Shown here: piece by piece, positions 10,151 through 20,907 of the stretch
Layout of the letters: every line of letters begins with the position of its first letter
How positions within the stretch are numbered: the first letter of the stretch is position 1
NCBI RefSeq assembly: GCF_001641265.1
Contig: NW_020167528.1
Location: 62,001-126,000, forward strand
Source of the DNA: Pseudogymnoascus destructans
Taxonomy: Eukaryota; Ascomycota; Leotiomycetes; Thelebolales; Thelebolaceae
DNA: 64,000 nt
Reading direction: 5' to 3'
Position numbers and translations under genes: made by a program
The notes under the pieces: generated by a model
The model's database searches: none
What the model saw: the letters and a program-made list of their open reading frames with translations, nothing else
Told to the model about the DNA's origin: nothing

Positions 10151-12254
10151 CTACAATGCGCGCTTCTCGGCAGCCCTCAGCGCACCCTCATCCGACGCCG
10201 CCGACGAGGCCACGATCTTATTCGGTTGTGTGGTCGCGTTGAAGTGGTCATGGATGTGCTGGCTGTAATCGTCCTCGGTATCGAAGACGCCGCCGTTCAC
10301 CTCAGCCTGGCGACGAGCCTCCTGCTTCTCGCTCCAGTCCTCGCGCATGTCCTCAATCTTGGAGGCGTAGTCGAGCTCCGGGTCGTAGTACTTGCCGGCG
10401 CCACGGAGACGCTCCCAGAGCGAGAGATGCTTAGGGTGGACGGCGACACCGTGGTACTCGGACTCGCGTCCGCTGCGGATGTACTTCCAGCGGCGCTCCT
10501 GCTCCTTGAGGTCGAGGCCGGTGGTGTCTGGGAGGAAGAGAAGGGTGAGGAGCATGCCGGCCAGACCGAACCATGGCACGACGTAGAACTTCGTTTGGGT
10601 GTCAATGTAGTTGTACAGTACGGAGGCGAGGAGGGCACCGAGCTTGCCCACAGCGGCGGAGAGACCGTGGGCGGTCGCGCGGACGGGCGTGGGGAAGACC
10701 TCGGCGGCGATGAGGAAGGTGACCGAGTTGGGACCGAACTGGTTGAAGAACGACGACAGGAAGTACATGGCCTGGAAGGCGGTGACACCCTGGATCGAGG
10801 TGTAGTACTTGTAGTGGAAGGCGGGAACGACGAACAGGATGAAGTCCATGAGGAAGCCCAGCTGCATCATGTTCTTGCGGCCGAACAGCTTGTTGTCGAT
10901 GAGGAAGCAGGCGCAGTAGTATCCTGCGAGCGAGACGACGACGTTGACCAAGTTCCATGTCCAGCCGGTCATGATGGTGGATCCATGAGGGGAGAGGACG
11001 CTGATGAACTGCGATTGGAACAGCTTGTTACCGTAGAAGAAGACGTCGTTGCAGAACCACGTTCCGGTGGTGGCGAGCAGGCGGCCACCAAAGTAGGTGA
11101 AGGTCAGGCCGAGCGACTTGGTGTCGTAGCCGGTCACGTTGATCTTCTTCTTGGCCATGTTGAGCTGCTTGCTGGCAAGCGGCATCTTGTAGGTACGGTA
11201 GTAGACGAGCCACAACGTGCCGAGAGCGGGGAGGGCGAAGGAGACGCGGAAGGTCCACTGCGCCATGGCGACCGAGTACGGCGGGTTGCCGCTGTGGTTG
11301 AAGATGAGCATGAGGAGGATGAGGACGACCTGGTTCCAGAATTGACCCCAGCCCTGCATGAGGAAGGCCATGGTGACCTTGCGACCACGGTGGAGACGAT
11401 CCTCCTTGGTCGACACCCTGCCGGCTCCGGTGGCGTTCTCCATGGCGGCGGTGGCCGTCATCGGGTACTCACCACCAACACCGATACCGTAGAAGAAGAG
11501 CGAGATGGCGTAGCAGATGACCCAGCCCTGGAGATCGAGACCCCACGAGGCCGTGAGCATGAGCAGACCGCCAAACATGATCAGCGCATCCTGGATGAGA
11601 CCCCATCTGCGACCGAACCTGGTGTGTGTTAGCGGTTGCGCGGTACAACAATCAAAGCGAAGCACTCACCAATCACCCAGCACACCAACGAGAATCTGAC
11701 CCACGATGATACCCAGAATCTCCATGTACGTGACAGCGGCGACCCAGTTCTCACTGCAGACCTGGTACTTCTTCCAGCACGAACCCCAGGCCGCCTGGAA
11801 CAGCGGGGTCAGGTTGCCAATGGAGAAGAGCACGTAACTAGGATCCGTCAGCACCAAGCGCGCAGTCAATGGAAAGAATCGCAACATACCCCTCGAGACC
11901 CAGACCGGCACCTGGCAGCACCGCGTTGCGGAAGTACCAGCCAATTGGGCTTAACGGATCGGCCTTCATCATCGTGCCAATCGTACCGAGCTCCTTCTTG
12001 GCCTCGGCCGCATCGACGGCGGTGACAAAGGCCGCGCGCTTCATCCACGGCAGATCCGCCCAGTACACACCGTCGGAGTTGTAGCTGTCATCCGGCTTGA
12101 TGAGGTAGTTGAAGATGGCCTTCTCGTTGGCGGTATTGCGGTCGTATGGGAGCGTGGCGTGGTCGGTGCCGGTGTCTGGGCCATGGGGGACCGGGATGGT
12201 ACCCGCGGCCGGGTCATGGACGCGGGGGTGGTAGAGGCCGTCGTCGTTAGACAT
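10151..12254 (-). CDS. MFS transporter of the phosphate/glycerophosphodiester (PHO84/GIT1-like) group
   Basis: Three exons (12254-11890, 11837-11670, 11618-10151) with 52- and 51-bp introns encode 666 residues. About 120 hydrophilic N-terminal residues precede the first membrane segment (VLFSIGNLTPLFQ). The MFS loop 2-3 signature GVLGDWFGRRWG lies at about residues 171-183 and spans the second intron. GIGVGGEYPMTATA in the next segment matches the phosphate:H+ symporter group; the E in GGEYP is more like GIT1-type than PHO84-type (GGDYP). About 12 hydrophobic segments and a long acidic C-terminal tail follow. I infer proton-coupled uptake of phosphate or a phosphate ester at the plasma membrane; the substrate is not proven. 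The ATG is the first in frame and gives MSNDDGLYHP. Confidence 0.85.
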
Positions 12255-12604
12255 GGTGGTCTGTCTAGCTCTGCGCTGCGCTGAGAAGTGCGGCGAGATG
12301 AGAGATGGCCGGGGCGTGTGATGGGGAGGGAGGGAGAAGAAGAGAGGACGACGGTGATACAGCGATGGGGGGGAGGGATTATTATATGATGATGATGGCA
12401 AGAGACGGGATGGGATGGGATGGGGCCCTGGAGCGAGTGGGGGGTAGGAGGTGAGGTGCACGACTGTCGCTCCCGGCGTATGAGTGGCGGGATGGAGAGG
12501 ATTATTAGTGGCATAGTGGACATATGTGGCAAGTATTTCCCATGCGAAGGGTTTCTTGTTCTTTTTCGGGGTCGCCTTTTGAAACGGGTAGAGCGCGTGT
12601 AGGA

Positions 12605-12752
12605 TGCGAGTAGTGCGAGTAGTGCGAGTAGTGCGAGTAGTAAGAGTAGTAAGAGTAGTGCGAGTAGTAAGAGTAAAGAGTAGTGCGAGTAGTAAGAGTA
12701 GTGCGAGTAGTAAGAGTAAAGAGTAGTGCGAGTAGTAGTACGGAGTAGTAAG
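12605..12752. repeat. 9-bp minisatellite upstream of the MFS transporter gene
   Basis: GCGAGTAGT and AAGAGTAGT 9-mers (some shortened to AAGAGTAAAGAGTAGT) repeat about 15 times, starting 350 bp upstream of the transporter ATG. This places the array in the likely promoter or 5' leader. Confidence 0.85.
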
Positions 12753-13591
12753 AGTGTTTTTGGCGGGTAGCACCAGTAGGAAATGGTCACCCAGTGATTT
12801 GAGTGGTAGTTGAGTGGGTTGCTCTTGCTTGTTCCAGGGTACAGCGAGAGTAGAGATTCTGCTCCGGCGGCGATGGCGATGGCGATGAACATTTTACTAG
12901 CGCGGCCAGAGTACCGTTGTAGCCGCCCACCTTTCCCGCCCCAGGGTTCCTCCTTCGTCTCTCCCCATAATAATCCCCCATCTCTCTCCATGCGCACGCG
13001 AGCAAATCACAGCGCCGGAAGGAGAACATGCTTCTCCATCACCGCTGATCATTGGCTCCTCCTGCATATAGCCACATGGCGAGATGTCAACTAACCGACC
13101 TCTGTTCTCCCCTATCAATCCCCATCCAACTGGCATCGCTCTGCTCTCGTAGAACGCCTCCGGATACAACGGCGCACCTGAGAGATGTCAAGACTCCAAC
13201 CCCTGTGTGCTCAGCTTCGGATATGCCAGCCGCGGCCAAGAGATTCCAGAAGTGGCGGCCGTGTCCGGAGTCTTGGGAGTCTTGGAAGTCTTGGAAGTCT
13301 TGGAAGTCTTGCCGTTGCCCACCAGACGGGCATCAAAATCATGCTGAGCTGCTTGATTGGAGCTTAAGGGCTGGGTTCAAGGGGGGGATAAACAACGGTT
13401 CAGACCAACTTGGGATTTTATGCGCGCCTGCCTTTTTGAAGACCCGACGTTGCGTCGACGATTTCTCAGCCAATCATGTAAGAACGTGGTGCTGCTCCTG
13501 TTGCTAACTGGGTGGGTCTTTCCCCACCATTCCACACTGTCTGCCCCGCGAATATGTTAACGGCGAAGCCACGAGATCTGGATCAACACTT

Positions 13592-13690
13592 TCATCTTTC
13601 ATCATCCATCCATTCATCATCCATCCATCATCCATCATCCATCATCCATCATCCATCATCCATCATCCATTATCCATCATCCATCATCTC
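13592..13690. repeat. CATC/CATCCAT simple repeat
   Basis: About 100 bp consist of CATC, CATCCAT and TCATCCATC units in near-perfect tandem, bounded by unique sequence. Confidence 0.85.
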
Positions 13691-14625
13691 CTCTCACACA
13701 CGACCGAATAATGCTTGTTCCCTTTCTCCCCTTCCAACACGATCGAGATCTTCTCCACAAATCAACTCGAATCAAATCAAATGGTCATATATGCTATCCT
13801 TGGGTCAGCCAGGGCCCGACTCGGAAATCTTCCCCTTAGGGCGACGCCTCCTGCATCCTATCTCACGCGTCACCATCGCTCTCCTCTCATCCACCCAGCC
13901 CACGTGCGCGCTTCCGTCGTTGCCGTTGCACGCGTCTCACTTCATAGGATTCACGACAGACATGTCTCAACGCCCCATTCGAGTCCAAATATCATGATTT
14001 CCTCAATCCCTCTTCCTCTCTCGCCGTCATATCCGCAGCCTCAAGCCTTCCCGCCCCGTCCCGGCCTCATCTACGTAGCACACCCGCTTGTATCACCAAC
14101 CAGCATCTACAAACCACGCCACAAAGCTTGCTAGCACTTGCGGAGCCTGGGAGACCCTCCCATCCATCCCACTGATGAAAACAAGCCTCACTACAATATC
14201 CTCCCATCTCTTGGTTTTGCTTGTTTCAATGTCGTCGCTGACCCGCCAAGCCCGTCATCCCACCACCACCTTCACCACGTTCCCAAGCCGAGCCCCTAAT
14301 TGGCCTGTCTAGGCGCCAAAGGCTTCTTTCCAGCGTATACAGATGGGCCCAGTATTACCCTTCATGGCCCGCTATGCACGATAGGGGAGATCACCTGCAG
14401 CTCCGCTACGCTACTGTACTGTCAGACAAATAGCTCCCTTTTTTGGCTTCCAGATGTCTCAAAGGCTTCTTTTGGGGGTTTACTTTTGATTTATACCCTG
14501 TCTCAACAGGAAAATTCAGACGACTCGCTCAGCCCGCGTGTAATGTCGGTTCCGCGAGAAGAGGTTCCTGTTGGAGTGCCGGCGATATCGCTGGTGTCTT
14601 ATACAAAAATAACCATACGGGTAGC

Positions 14626-17250
14626 TCACCACTTCACCATGTCTTTACCCTCCCCAAACCGAATGACCCCTTTCTTCCTCCTCTCTTTCAGCCACCGATC
14701 AATCCACACCTTCATCTTAGCGCGGCTCGCGGCACTCCCAACGTTCACCGTCGGCACGATTTTCTCTATGCGTAGCGCGCAGCAGAACATCGTTAGCTCC
14801 CGAAAGCTGCTGTGCTCGGAGTACGGCACGCCAAAACAGGCAGCCTCGTGCGTGCTGCCACGTTGTGGATTCAGGTCTGCCATCGTATACCTGCTGCGCC
14901 AGTTCTCACCTGTGAGCACGGCAGCCACGGACGGACTATCAACGAGCCGCGAGTTTGGCGGGCGGTAGTTCCACCCGCTCGGCCGGAAGCCCACGATCCG
15001 TGAGAAATGCGGCTTCAATCCATTTAGGTAATCTTGCAGGGTCTCCGCGCGGATCTCCATCAGCGACTGCATGTGTATCTGTGCCTCGTGGGGATTGGTC
15101 GTCATCCGCGACGACAGCTCAGGGTCCTCGAGCGCAGCGCAGGTCTTTTGTTTACTCGGCGGCGCCCAGATCTTGCAGTCTAGCGCGCGTGCAATACCCA
15201 GGCAAATGTTCTCTTTCCCAATACTATATGTTCCGCAGAGGATGAGAAGCCTACCTCGGGGCTTCTTCGGATCCGCTTTGGTCGCTGAGTCCTTGGACTT
15301 CACCTCAGCGTCCACAAACCTCCCCATGCTTGCTCCAGTACGGTCTTTCCCAGCTCTTTCCCACGCATTATCCCCCTTATCCTTGGACATACTGACGCAA
15401 ACATCTGCGCAAGACTGGACAACCTCGTCTTGTGACGGAAATGAATATCGTGGGTTGAGATACGTAGTGTCGAGATAGCAAACATCAATCTTTTGCTGTC
15501 TCGTCTTCCCAGTAATCGCGTCAACGATATCAGGCATTAGTTGAGGATGTTCCACGTGGGCAGGACATGCTCGAAAATCACCGCAGTGGAGTATCCTCTG
15601 GACCTTTGGGTTAGGGCCTTTCCTTACCACTTTCTCAAAGAGAAATAATGAGCTCCCTGGGCAGTGATTGGCGGGGATCATCGTAACGCTGACCCCATGT
15701 GTATTCGGCACTTCGACTTTATCCTCAAAGTTCAGGGTAATAACCCATTTGGGATCAACTCGTAGCTGCTGCTTGACCAGATTGCCAGTAACTTTGCTGC
15801 AGTAGATCGGTCCGTGACACCACGAAGCTGTCAGGCCAATATAGTGGTCGCTGTGAAAGTGACTGAGAAAGTATGCATTGCACCCTTGAACAGCCCCATA
15901 TCGAAAGGCATCAACACAAATGTAGAAGCCAGGCATAATCTTGTAAAATGGACAGACGCGCTTGTATGCTAGTTTGCCTTTCGCTGAAATCTCGGCAGCA
16001 GCTGCATTTTCCCAGGCGGCATCCTCTGCTTTTGAAGACATCAGTTTGGAGAAGGCTGACGATGTCGACGGGTCGGGAATGTCCAGCTGAAACGGATTTG
16101 CCTGTCCGGATCTTGCAATAGATGCCTTTGAAAAGCGGTCGCTTCCATATTCTACCTTTATCCTCGATACTGTAGATTCTTTGGTCGGAGTTAGTCCATC
16201 TAAACAAGCATTGACATGTCTCGTAATTTCATCTGTAGTATTTCCCCCAAGGTCCGAATCGCAAATCGGGCATTTAGAGATTGAGGACTCGTCAGAAATT
16301 CTGAAACTATCACTCAGGAAGGGGCCGTTTATTTCGCTTGCGTCTGCGCTTTCGACCTTTTCCTGCTCTTCCATCCACTTCCTCTCCATGAACTCCTCGC
16401 CATAAGCAAACTCGTCTTCGATATCGGGGTACTCGTCCATATCTTCAAACGCACCATAATCGCCGTAGCTCGTCTCTTCTGGCTTGAGGGGGGGTATTGG
16501 TTCTCCATCTGCTGAATGATCGATGGGGACGTCTGGAACATCTACGAGAAGGTCACTGTGGTCACCTGCTTTCGGCTTTGCCATTCTGCTCATATCCAGC
16601 AGCCCTTCGGTGCTAAGAGCAATCTCGGCCTTAACTGCTGCATCCTGGATTGTTTGACTTCGCACGTCAAGCCCCACAAGAGCTTCGCCATCTTCCGAGT
16701 CACTGTCATCGAGGAATGCACCTATCCGCCTTGGCTGAGGGTTGTCTGCGTCTGGTGGCGGGGGAGTGCACGCCTCTAGTATTTCCGCCCTCGCGGCTGT
16801 GCCATGTAACAATGCTTCTGGACCTTCTATAGCCAGCGGCTTGCCCCCAGAGGGAACCCCTGTGCCCGTACTTCTTGGCAGTGTATCTGCATGGCCGTCG
16901 CTGATTCTCCTCCTCTTTGTTAAGTGACCCGACTCGTTGTATCGCTCTGTGCCATCTGGGGCACTGTATAAATCATCGTAGGCAGCACCACCAAGGTCAT
17001 CTGGTGTTGGTGGCCGTATGGCTAATGCCTTCTTTGTCGGGGAAACCTCATATCTGCCTCCAGACAAAAAGAGGCCTCCATCGTCGTCCGCCTCAACCTT
17101 TTTGAAGAAGTTCAATATGCTTCCGTTCGCTTTTCCTGGGGCCTTTGCACTAAGTTCTTTATTTGCCCCTTGGGAGCTGACCTTTCGCACATTGGTCTTC
17201 GTGTTTGGTCGAGGAGTCAAGGGTTTGGTGGAGGATGAGGGCCCAGCCAT
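14626..17250 (-). CDS. PSO2: DNA interstrand cross-link repair nuclease PSO2/SNM1
   Basis: A single exon of 874 residues. The N-terminus carries SILNFFKK at about residue 44, which resembles a PCNA-interacting (PIP-like) motif. A UBZ4-type zinc finger starts at C327 (CPICDSDL, closing with HVNAC). The metallo-beta-lactamase metal motif HFHSDH is at H464-H469, followed by the beta-CASP hallmarks GDFRACP, LDTTYLNP and PYSEHSSF (about residue 808). This order (UBZ, MBL, beta-CASP) defines the PSO2/SNM1 5' exonuclease family, which processes interstrand cross-links in the nucleus. All metal ligands I can check are present. The ATG at 17250 begins MAGPSSSTKP. Confidence 0.95.
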   Translation of the reverse strand: MAGPSSSTKPLTPRPNTKTNVRKVSSQGANKELSAKAPGKANGSILNFFKKVEADDDGGLFLSGGRYEVSPTKKALAIRPPTPDDLGGAAYDDLYSAPDGTERYNESGHLTKRRRISDGHADTLPRSTGTGVPSGGKPLAIEGPEALLHGTAARAEILEACTPPPPDADNPQPRRIGAFLDDSDSEDGEALVGLDVRSQTIQDAAVKAEIALSTEGLLDMSRMAKPKAGDHSDLLVDVPDVPIDHSADGEPIPPLKPEETSYGDYGAFEDMDEYPDIEDEFAYGEEFMERKWMEEQEKVESADASEINGPFLSDSFRISDESSISKCPICDSDLGGNTTDEITRHVNACLDGLTPTKESTVSRIKVEYGSDRFSKASIARSGQANPFQLDIPDPSTSSAFSKLMSSKAEDAAWENAAAAEISAKGKLAYKRVCPFYKIMPGFYICVDAFRYGAVQGCNAYFLSHFHSDHYIGLTASWCHGPIYCSKVTGNLVKQQLRVDPKWVITLNFEDKVEVPNTHGVSVTMIPANHCPGSSLFLFEKVVRKGPNPKVQRILHCGDFRACPAHVEHPQLMPDIVDAITGKTRQQKIDVCYLDTTYLNPRYSFPSQDEVVQSCADVCVSMSKDKGDNAWERAGKDRTGASMGRFVDAEVKSKDSATKADPKKPRGRLLILCGTYSIGKENICLGIARALDCKIWAPPSKQKTCAALEDPELSSRMTTNPHEAQIHMQSLMEIRAETLQDYLNGLKPHFSRIVGFRPSGWNYRPPNSRLVDSPSVAAVLTGENWRSRYTMADLNPQRGSTHEAACFGVPYSEHSSFRELTMFCCALRIEKIVPTVNVGSAASRAKMKVWIDRWLKERRKKGVIRFGEGKDMVKW

Positions 17251-17809
17251 GCTGTCGTTGAGCTGGTCCGATCGGTACTTCGCCCATCCAGTGTTGGAGG
17301 CCTGCCTGTGGAGGGTTTTAAAGAACTATCACTTGTTGCGTCCTCTCGTGGTCTGCGGAACATAGCATTGCGCGGCGGGGAGTCGCCATGAGCCAGTGTT
17401 GACAGGGTTGTCAGGGTGGTTGCCACCTCTGACGATGAGGGGATTTCGCGACATCGCTTTTACGCGTGGTCCCGTGACCACTTTATTATATACAGATATA
17501 TTTATCACCGGGAAATGGAAATTGGTTCAATGGCGTTTGCATGATGATTCATATATCAGAGCTTCAAAGGAAGCCGTGGCCCGTGAAACTCTGGGTATCC
17601 GTTTGCATCCCAGGCGAAATTCAAGCAGCCCGGCCAGGGACGCCTAACTCCATACCCTGTTCTAATGGCCACATTGCCTCACTATCACAGTTTTATCATA
17701 TCCCAGAGGGTCCTCCTGTGATCCCGCATACAAGCTTGCCACAAGTTATGCGGCTGTTGCCACATGGCCCTTGGATTCCTATGCCAAAAATCCTCGCCCA
17801 TGACCTCAT
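17251..17809. other. Intergenic region, PSO2 promoter and LSM2 3' end
   Basis: 559 bp between two minus-strand genes. It contains the PSO2 5' flank and the LSM2 3' flank. No repeat or further gene is visible. Confidence 0.5.
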
Positions 17810-18375
17810 TTATGCTGCTTTCGCTTTCGATGCTTGTTGGGCTGCTTCTGTATGACAGGCTTGTTATTAATCGCTCTCAAGGGCTATGGGGCCAGGTTCA
17901 ATATACCTCTTCTTGTTGCATCCTCAAGTAGCTGGGTATCCACAACGGCACCTGGTAGGTGGACATATCTCACCACACTTCCTCTGATGAATACGTTCTT
18001 GACGGACGACTGTCAGCCACGTTAGAGTATGTCCTCTGGGTTAAATTGCAAGCCCATCGCTGCTGTGTGCGCTTCCCAATCGACTGCGCTTGGTTTTTGC
18101 CAACTTGTGGGTGGATAGTCGGGTGCGGTCTCCATGCTTACAAGATGCGGGTATTTGATTTCCTCCACCACACTGATATCGTCGAGCTTGATGTTGAGGT
18201 ATTGATCGACTGACTTCAGCGTTCCGCGGATCTGGATGTCGTTCTTGAGCTCAACCGTTACTTCTTGGTCGACAAGAGTCTTGAAGAAACTAAGCAACTA
18301 TTAGTACATGTCCTACAAATGTTGATGTAATATATATCGCATATAGGCGCGATAGACTCACCTGAAGAACAGCAT
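17810..18375 (-). CDS. LSM2: U6 snRNA-associated Sm-like protein LSM2
   Basis: Four exons: 18375-18362 (14 nt), 18289-18142, 18009-17907 and 17847-17810, with introns of 72, 132, 59 bp. They join to 100 residues starting MLFFSFFKTLVDQEVTVEL. The Sm1 motif (LKNDIQIRGTLKSVDQYLN) and the Sm2 motif (FIRGSVVRYV) are both present, and the protein ends REAAQQASKAKAA. This matches the LSM2 family in length and sequence. LSM2 is a subunit of the LSM1-7 ring (cytoplasmic mRNA decapping and decay) and the LSM2-8 ring (nuclear U6 snRNA stability). The tiny first exon makes the gene easy to misannotate: a model that reads through the second intron loses the Sm2 motif. Confidence 0.95.
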
Positions 18376-18893
18376 TTTGATGGCTATGGAAGGTTGTTGT
18401 GAGAGCTGGAAGCTGGAACACACCGACAGCATGCACGGTCACCAAGACCCGCCATAGTGGTGGGGAATAATTGTTGCCTTGAATTCTAGGCACAACATTT
18501 TGGTGTTCACACCTTCATGACGAAAGCAAACTAAATTTACAGAGCGGCTAAATCTCAGTGGCAGACGACGTAGAGATTTCTATAGTCCCTAGAATAATAC
18601 TTATAGAGGCGGGAATAGCTTATACTATCCGGGTTTTGGATTGTGGTTTTTTATTATATTCTGCGAGAAATTAAAATTATCCAACACATTCTCAAAATGA
18701 AAAACGAAGGCGTTCACTAATAAATTTATTACGTGTCACCATAAACTCAGTATTTCTATAAACTAGAGCTTCAAAACGTACTTTTTGAAGGAAGATAGTG
18801 TTGGAAGATCAATAATCTGGCTGTAAACGTAGAGACTTCAACACATGTTACCTTGGCTCAATACCTTCATCGCATTCTATTGGTATATCTACA
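18376..18893. other. Intergenic AT-rich region
   Basis: 518 bp upstream of LSM2 and downstream of the gene at 18894-19871. It is AT-rich around 18590-18760. No gene or repeat is recognised. Confidence 0.5.
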
Positions 18894-19871
18894 CTACGAT
18901 TTAAAATGAGCAAGTACTTGACCTAGTCTCCTGAGAGCCTTTGGGCGATGATCGATAGGATCTTCTGCCTGTTTGATCTCCTCAATTTCCTCTCTGGCCT
19001 TTCTCACCAACGGCAACAGCCCACCCCAAACGTCGTCAGCGTACCGCGTCAAAACACCTTCCCACTGCTCAATCCATAGACTGCTTGCTTCCTCTTGTGG
19101 TAGAACTTGCCCAAAATGAGAGTAGGATTCTTGAGCATACTCATCCGGCAGCCAAGTGCTCATATCGTTAGATCTGAACGTATCGGGCTGTAGATTATGT
19201 GGGTGGGAGACGTCTGTACCAGTGTGCATATCCGAGGAAGGAAATAGTTCCTTGACAAGGGCCTGGATTTTTGCGGTCTGATCGTCGGTCAACCTCCATT
19301 CCTCTATCTCATCTTCGATGTTCTGAGGTGCAAAATAGTCAACCTCTTGCCGCCTTTCGGATAGTATGTCCAACACTGCCTCTCCATCATGACTTTCTTG
19401 TTCTTCGACGCTGCGAAATTGGTATGGTTCTGAATTCTGACCTGAAACTTGCGCCGTTGGTGCCCTGCCAAAAGACCTGGTATCCTCTTCGTCCAACACT
19501 GGCCTTGTCCCATCTTCAGTAGACGGTCCAAAAGCATCTATTCCGTCGAGAAAGGACGAGAACTCCGCCTCAGCAGATGCAGTGTGTTGTTCTTGGTGTG
19601 AACTCCGGAAAGCCTGTGGGCCTGGCTGCTGGGCACCGTGCGAGGGCTGTTGTCGGGAGGTCTGAGAGCTCTCGGCCCAAACAGAGCCATGGCCAGAACT
19701 TGACGGCTGGCCCTGTCCCTTCCCCGAAGTGGCTAATGCTGCTGCGGCGGAATCGTTGATTACATTGCTATCCGTTGCACCAAATGCACTTCGTGCAAGG
19801 CCAATCGCGGAGGCTGCAACCCTATCGAGGACAGAATCGGATGAAGTTGTAGTTGTTTCGTTAGAAGTCAC
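18894..19871 (-). CDS. Unrecognised protein, start disrupted by a G homopolymer
   Basis: An uninterrupted frame of about 325 residues without a motif I can name. The N-terminal half is Ser/Gln/Ala-rich and likely disordered. A short segment EFSSFLDGIDAF is followed by acidic stretches, and the C-terminal 110 residues look helical (SLWIEQWEGVLTRYADDVW, later REEIEEIKQAED). There is no signal peptide or membrane segment. No ATG opens this frame; it begins at a GTG (19871). An ATG at 19927 lies one base out of phase across a run of 12 G (19891-19880 on this strand); 10 or 13 G would join them. The gene is divergent from CDC55 with about 1 kb between. It is probably a real gene of unknown function. 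Confidence 0.6.
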   Translation of the reverse strand: MTSNETTTTSSDSVLDRVAASAIGLARSAFGATDSNVINDSAAAALATSGKGQGQPSSSGHGSVWAESSQTSRQQPSHGAQQPGPQAFRSSHQEQHTASAEAEFSSFLDGIDAFGPSTEDGTRPVLDEEDTRSFGRAPTAQVSGQNSEPYQFRSVEEQESHDGEAVLDILSERRQEVDYFAPQNIEDEIEEWRLTDDQTAKIQALVKELFPSSDMHTGTDVSHPHNLQPDTFRSNDMSTWLPDEYAQESYSHFGQVLPQEEASSLWIEQWEGVLTRYADDVWGGLLPLVRKAREEIEEIKQAEDPIDHRPKALRRLGQVLAHFKS

Positions 19872-20907
19872 CTCGTCTTCCCCCCCCCCCCAGATTTTAC
19901 GGGCCCCTTACCCTTCCCATTGCGCATAATGTCAGTTCGAGTCCCACGCGCTGGGAAGTTGGTCGTTGTTATAGTCGCGGGTCTCAGGATCCGACAAGGG
20001 CCCCGCGCTTAAGGGTCGGCTAAACTGGAGATCCCCCCACCAACATCACGTGATTGACTCGAGATCAGCGGCATACTCGAATCACTTGAAGAGCCTCGAG
20101 GATCAGGGAGATACAGGAGTATTGAGGGCGATATGGATCTATTTCATGATGGTATATATGGCCCCTGCCTGAGCGCAGCTTTGTGACTCGAGGATAGAGG
20201 GTACCAATAAATGCTGCAGTTGCGAGACGGAGTTTACCTTAGTCAAGCAGGTTTGCAGCAAAATATGGACAATTTGTAGCTTCCTTGCAACTGAAGAAAA
20301 GGTATTACAGTATTTGCGAAAGCGAACACTTTATAAAAAACCTCAAATGTAGTATCTGGTAATAATAGGTATCGTAGTAATTTTGTAATGCTAGATGTAC
20401 ACTTTCCTTGGCTTGGCTATTTCCCCAATGCAGCTGCCTCTTGTCGACCTTTGTAATACAGCTGTTGAGTACCTATGTATTGGCGCGGAGCTGATTGCCG
20501 CCAGACCTTGGTCACTCGCCAAAACCATCATAACCCCACAATCTCAACTATACTCACCAGACTTTGACGCGCCTAACTATTTATCGCCAGTAGGTCGATT
20601 GCTTTGAGTAGATTCTACAGATTCTGTGAGTTTTCACCGTTCGGCGACCCCGATCCTCGTGTCTTGCGGGGTTTGAATCAAAGCCTTCCCTGCCCTTCCT
20701 GCTCACTCTATTCCTCTCAGCACGCCACCGCTGCATTGTACGCGCCTGGTGCACGATGTCGTATTCGCACAGCTACTGACTGCCTCCTAGAAGACTGTGC
20801 GCCATCTAGAAATTTTCTTCTCCTCGAACAACCACCATCCCATCACAAATTATCCACGCCACGCGCGAATTTGAGGAAGGTTATCCTCAAAAGGGCGGGC
20901 TGGAAAC
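19872..20907. other. Divergent promoter region between the unknown gene and CDC55
   Basis: About 1 kb containing the 12-base homopolymer (19880-19891), one CACGTG at 20045-20050, and otherwise unique sequence. No tRNA or repeat is supported. Confidence 0.5.

Larger units (their letters stand above)
12255..14625. other. Long intergenic region between the MFS gene and PSO2
   Basis: Both neighbours are on the minus strand, so this holds the MFS promoter and the PSO2 3' end. Besides the minisatellite, it has about four tandem copies of AGTCTTGGAA near 13267-13312 and the CATCCAT-type array at 13592-13690. The open frames here are low-complexity or lack domains, and I see no convincing gene. Confidence 0.6.

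Noticed and set aside
10139..11632. A 497-codon plus-strand frame
   Set aside because: It is the antisense shadow of the third MFS exon: GC-rich third positions open the opposite frame. The product is Glu/Val/Gly-rich with no domain, while the minus strand has a full transporter.
14300..14968. 222-codon plus-strand frame
   Set aside because: It runs across the end of PSO2 on the opposite strand, and the unique part has no recognisable features.
19925..19960. tRNA-like T-arm (AGTTCGAGTCCC)
   Set aside because: The five bases on each side of the loop do not pair and no acceptor or anticodon stem can be drawn.
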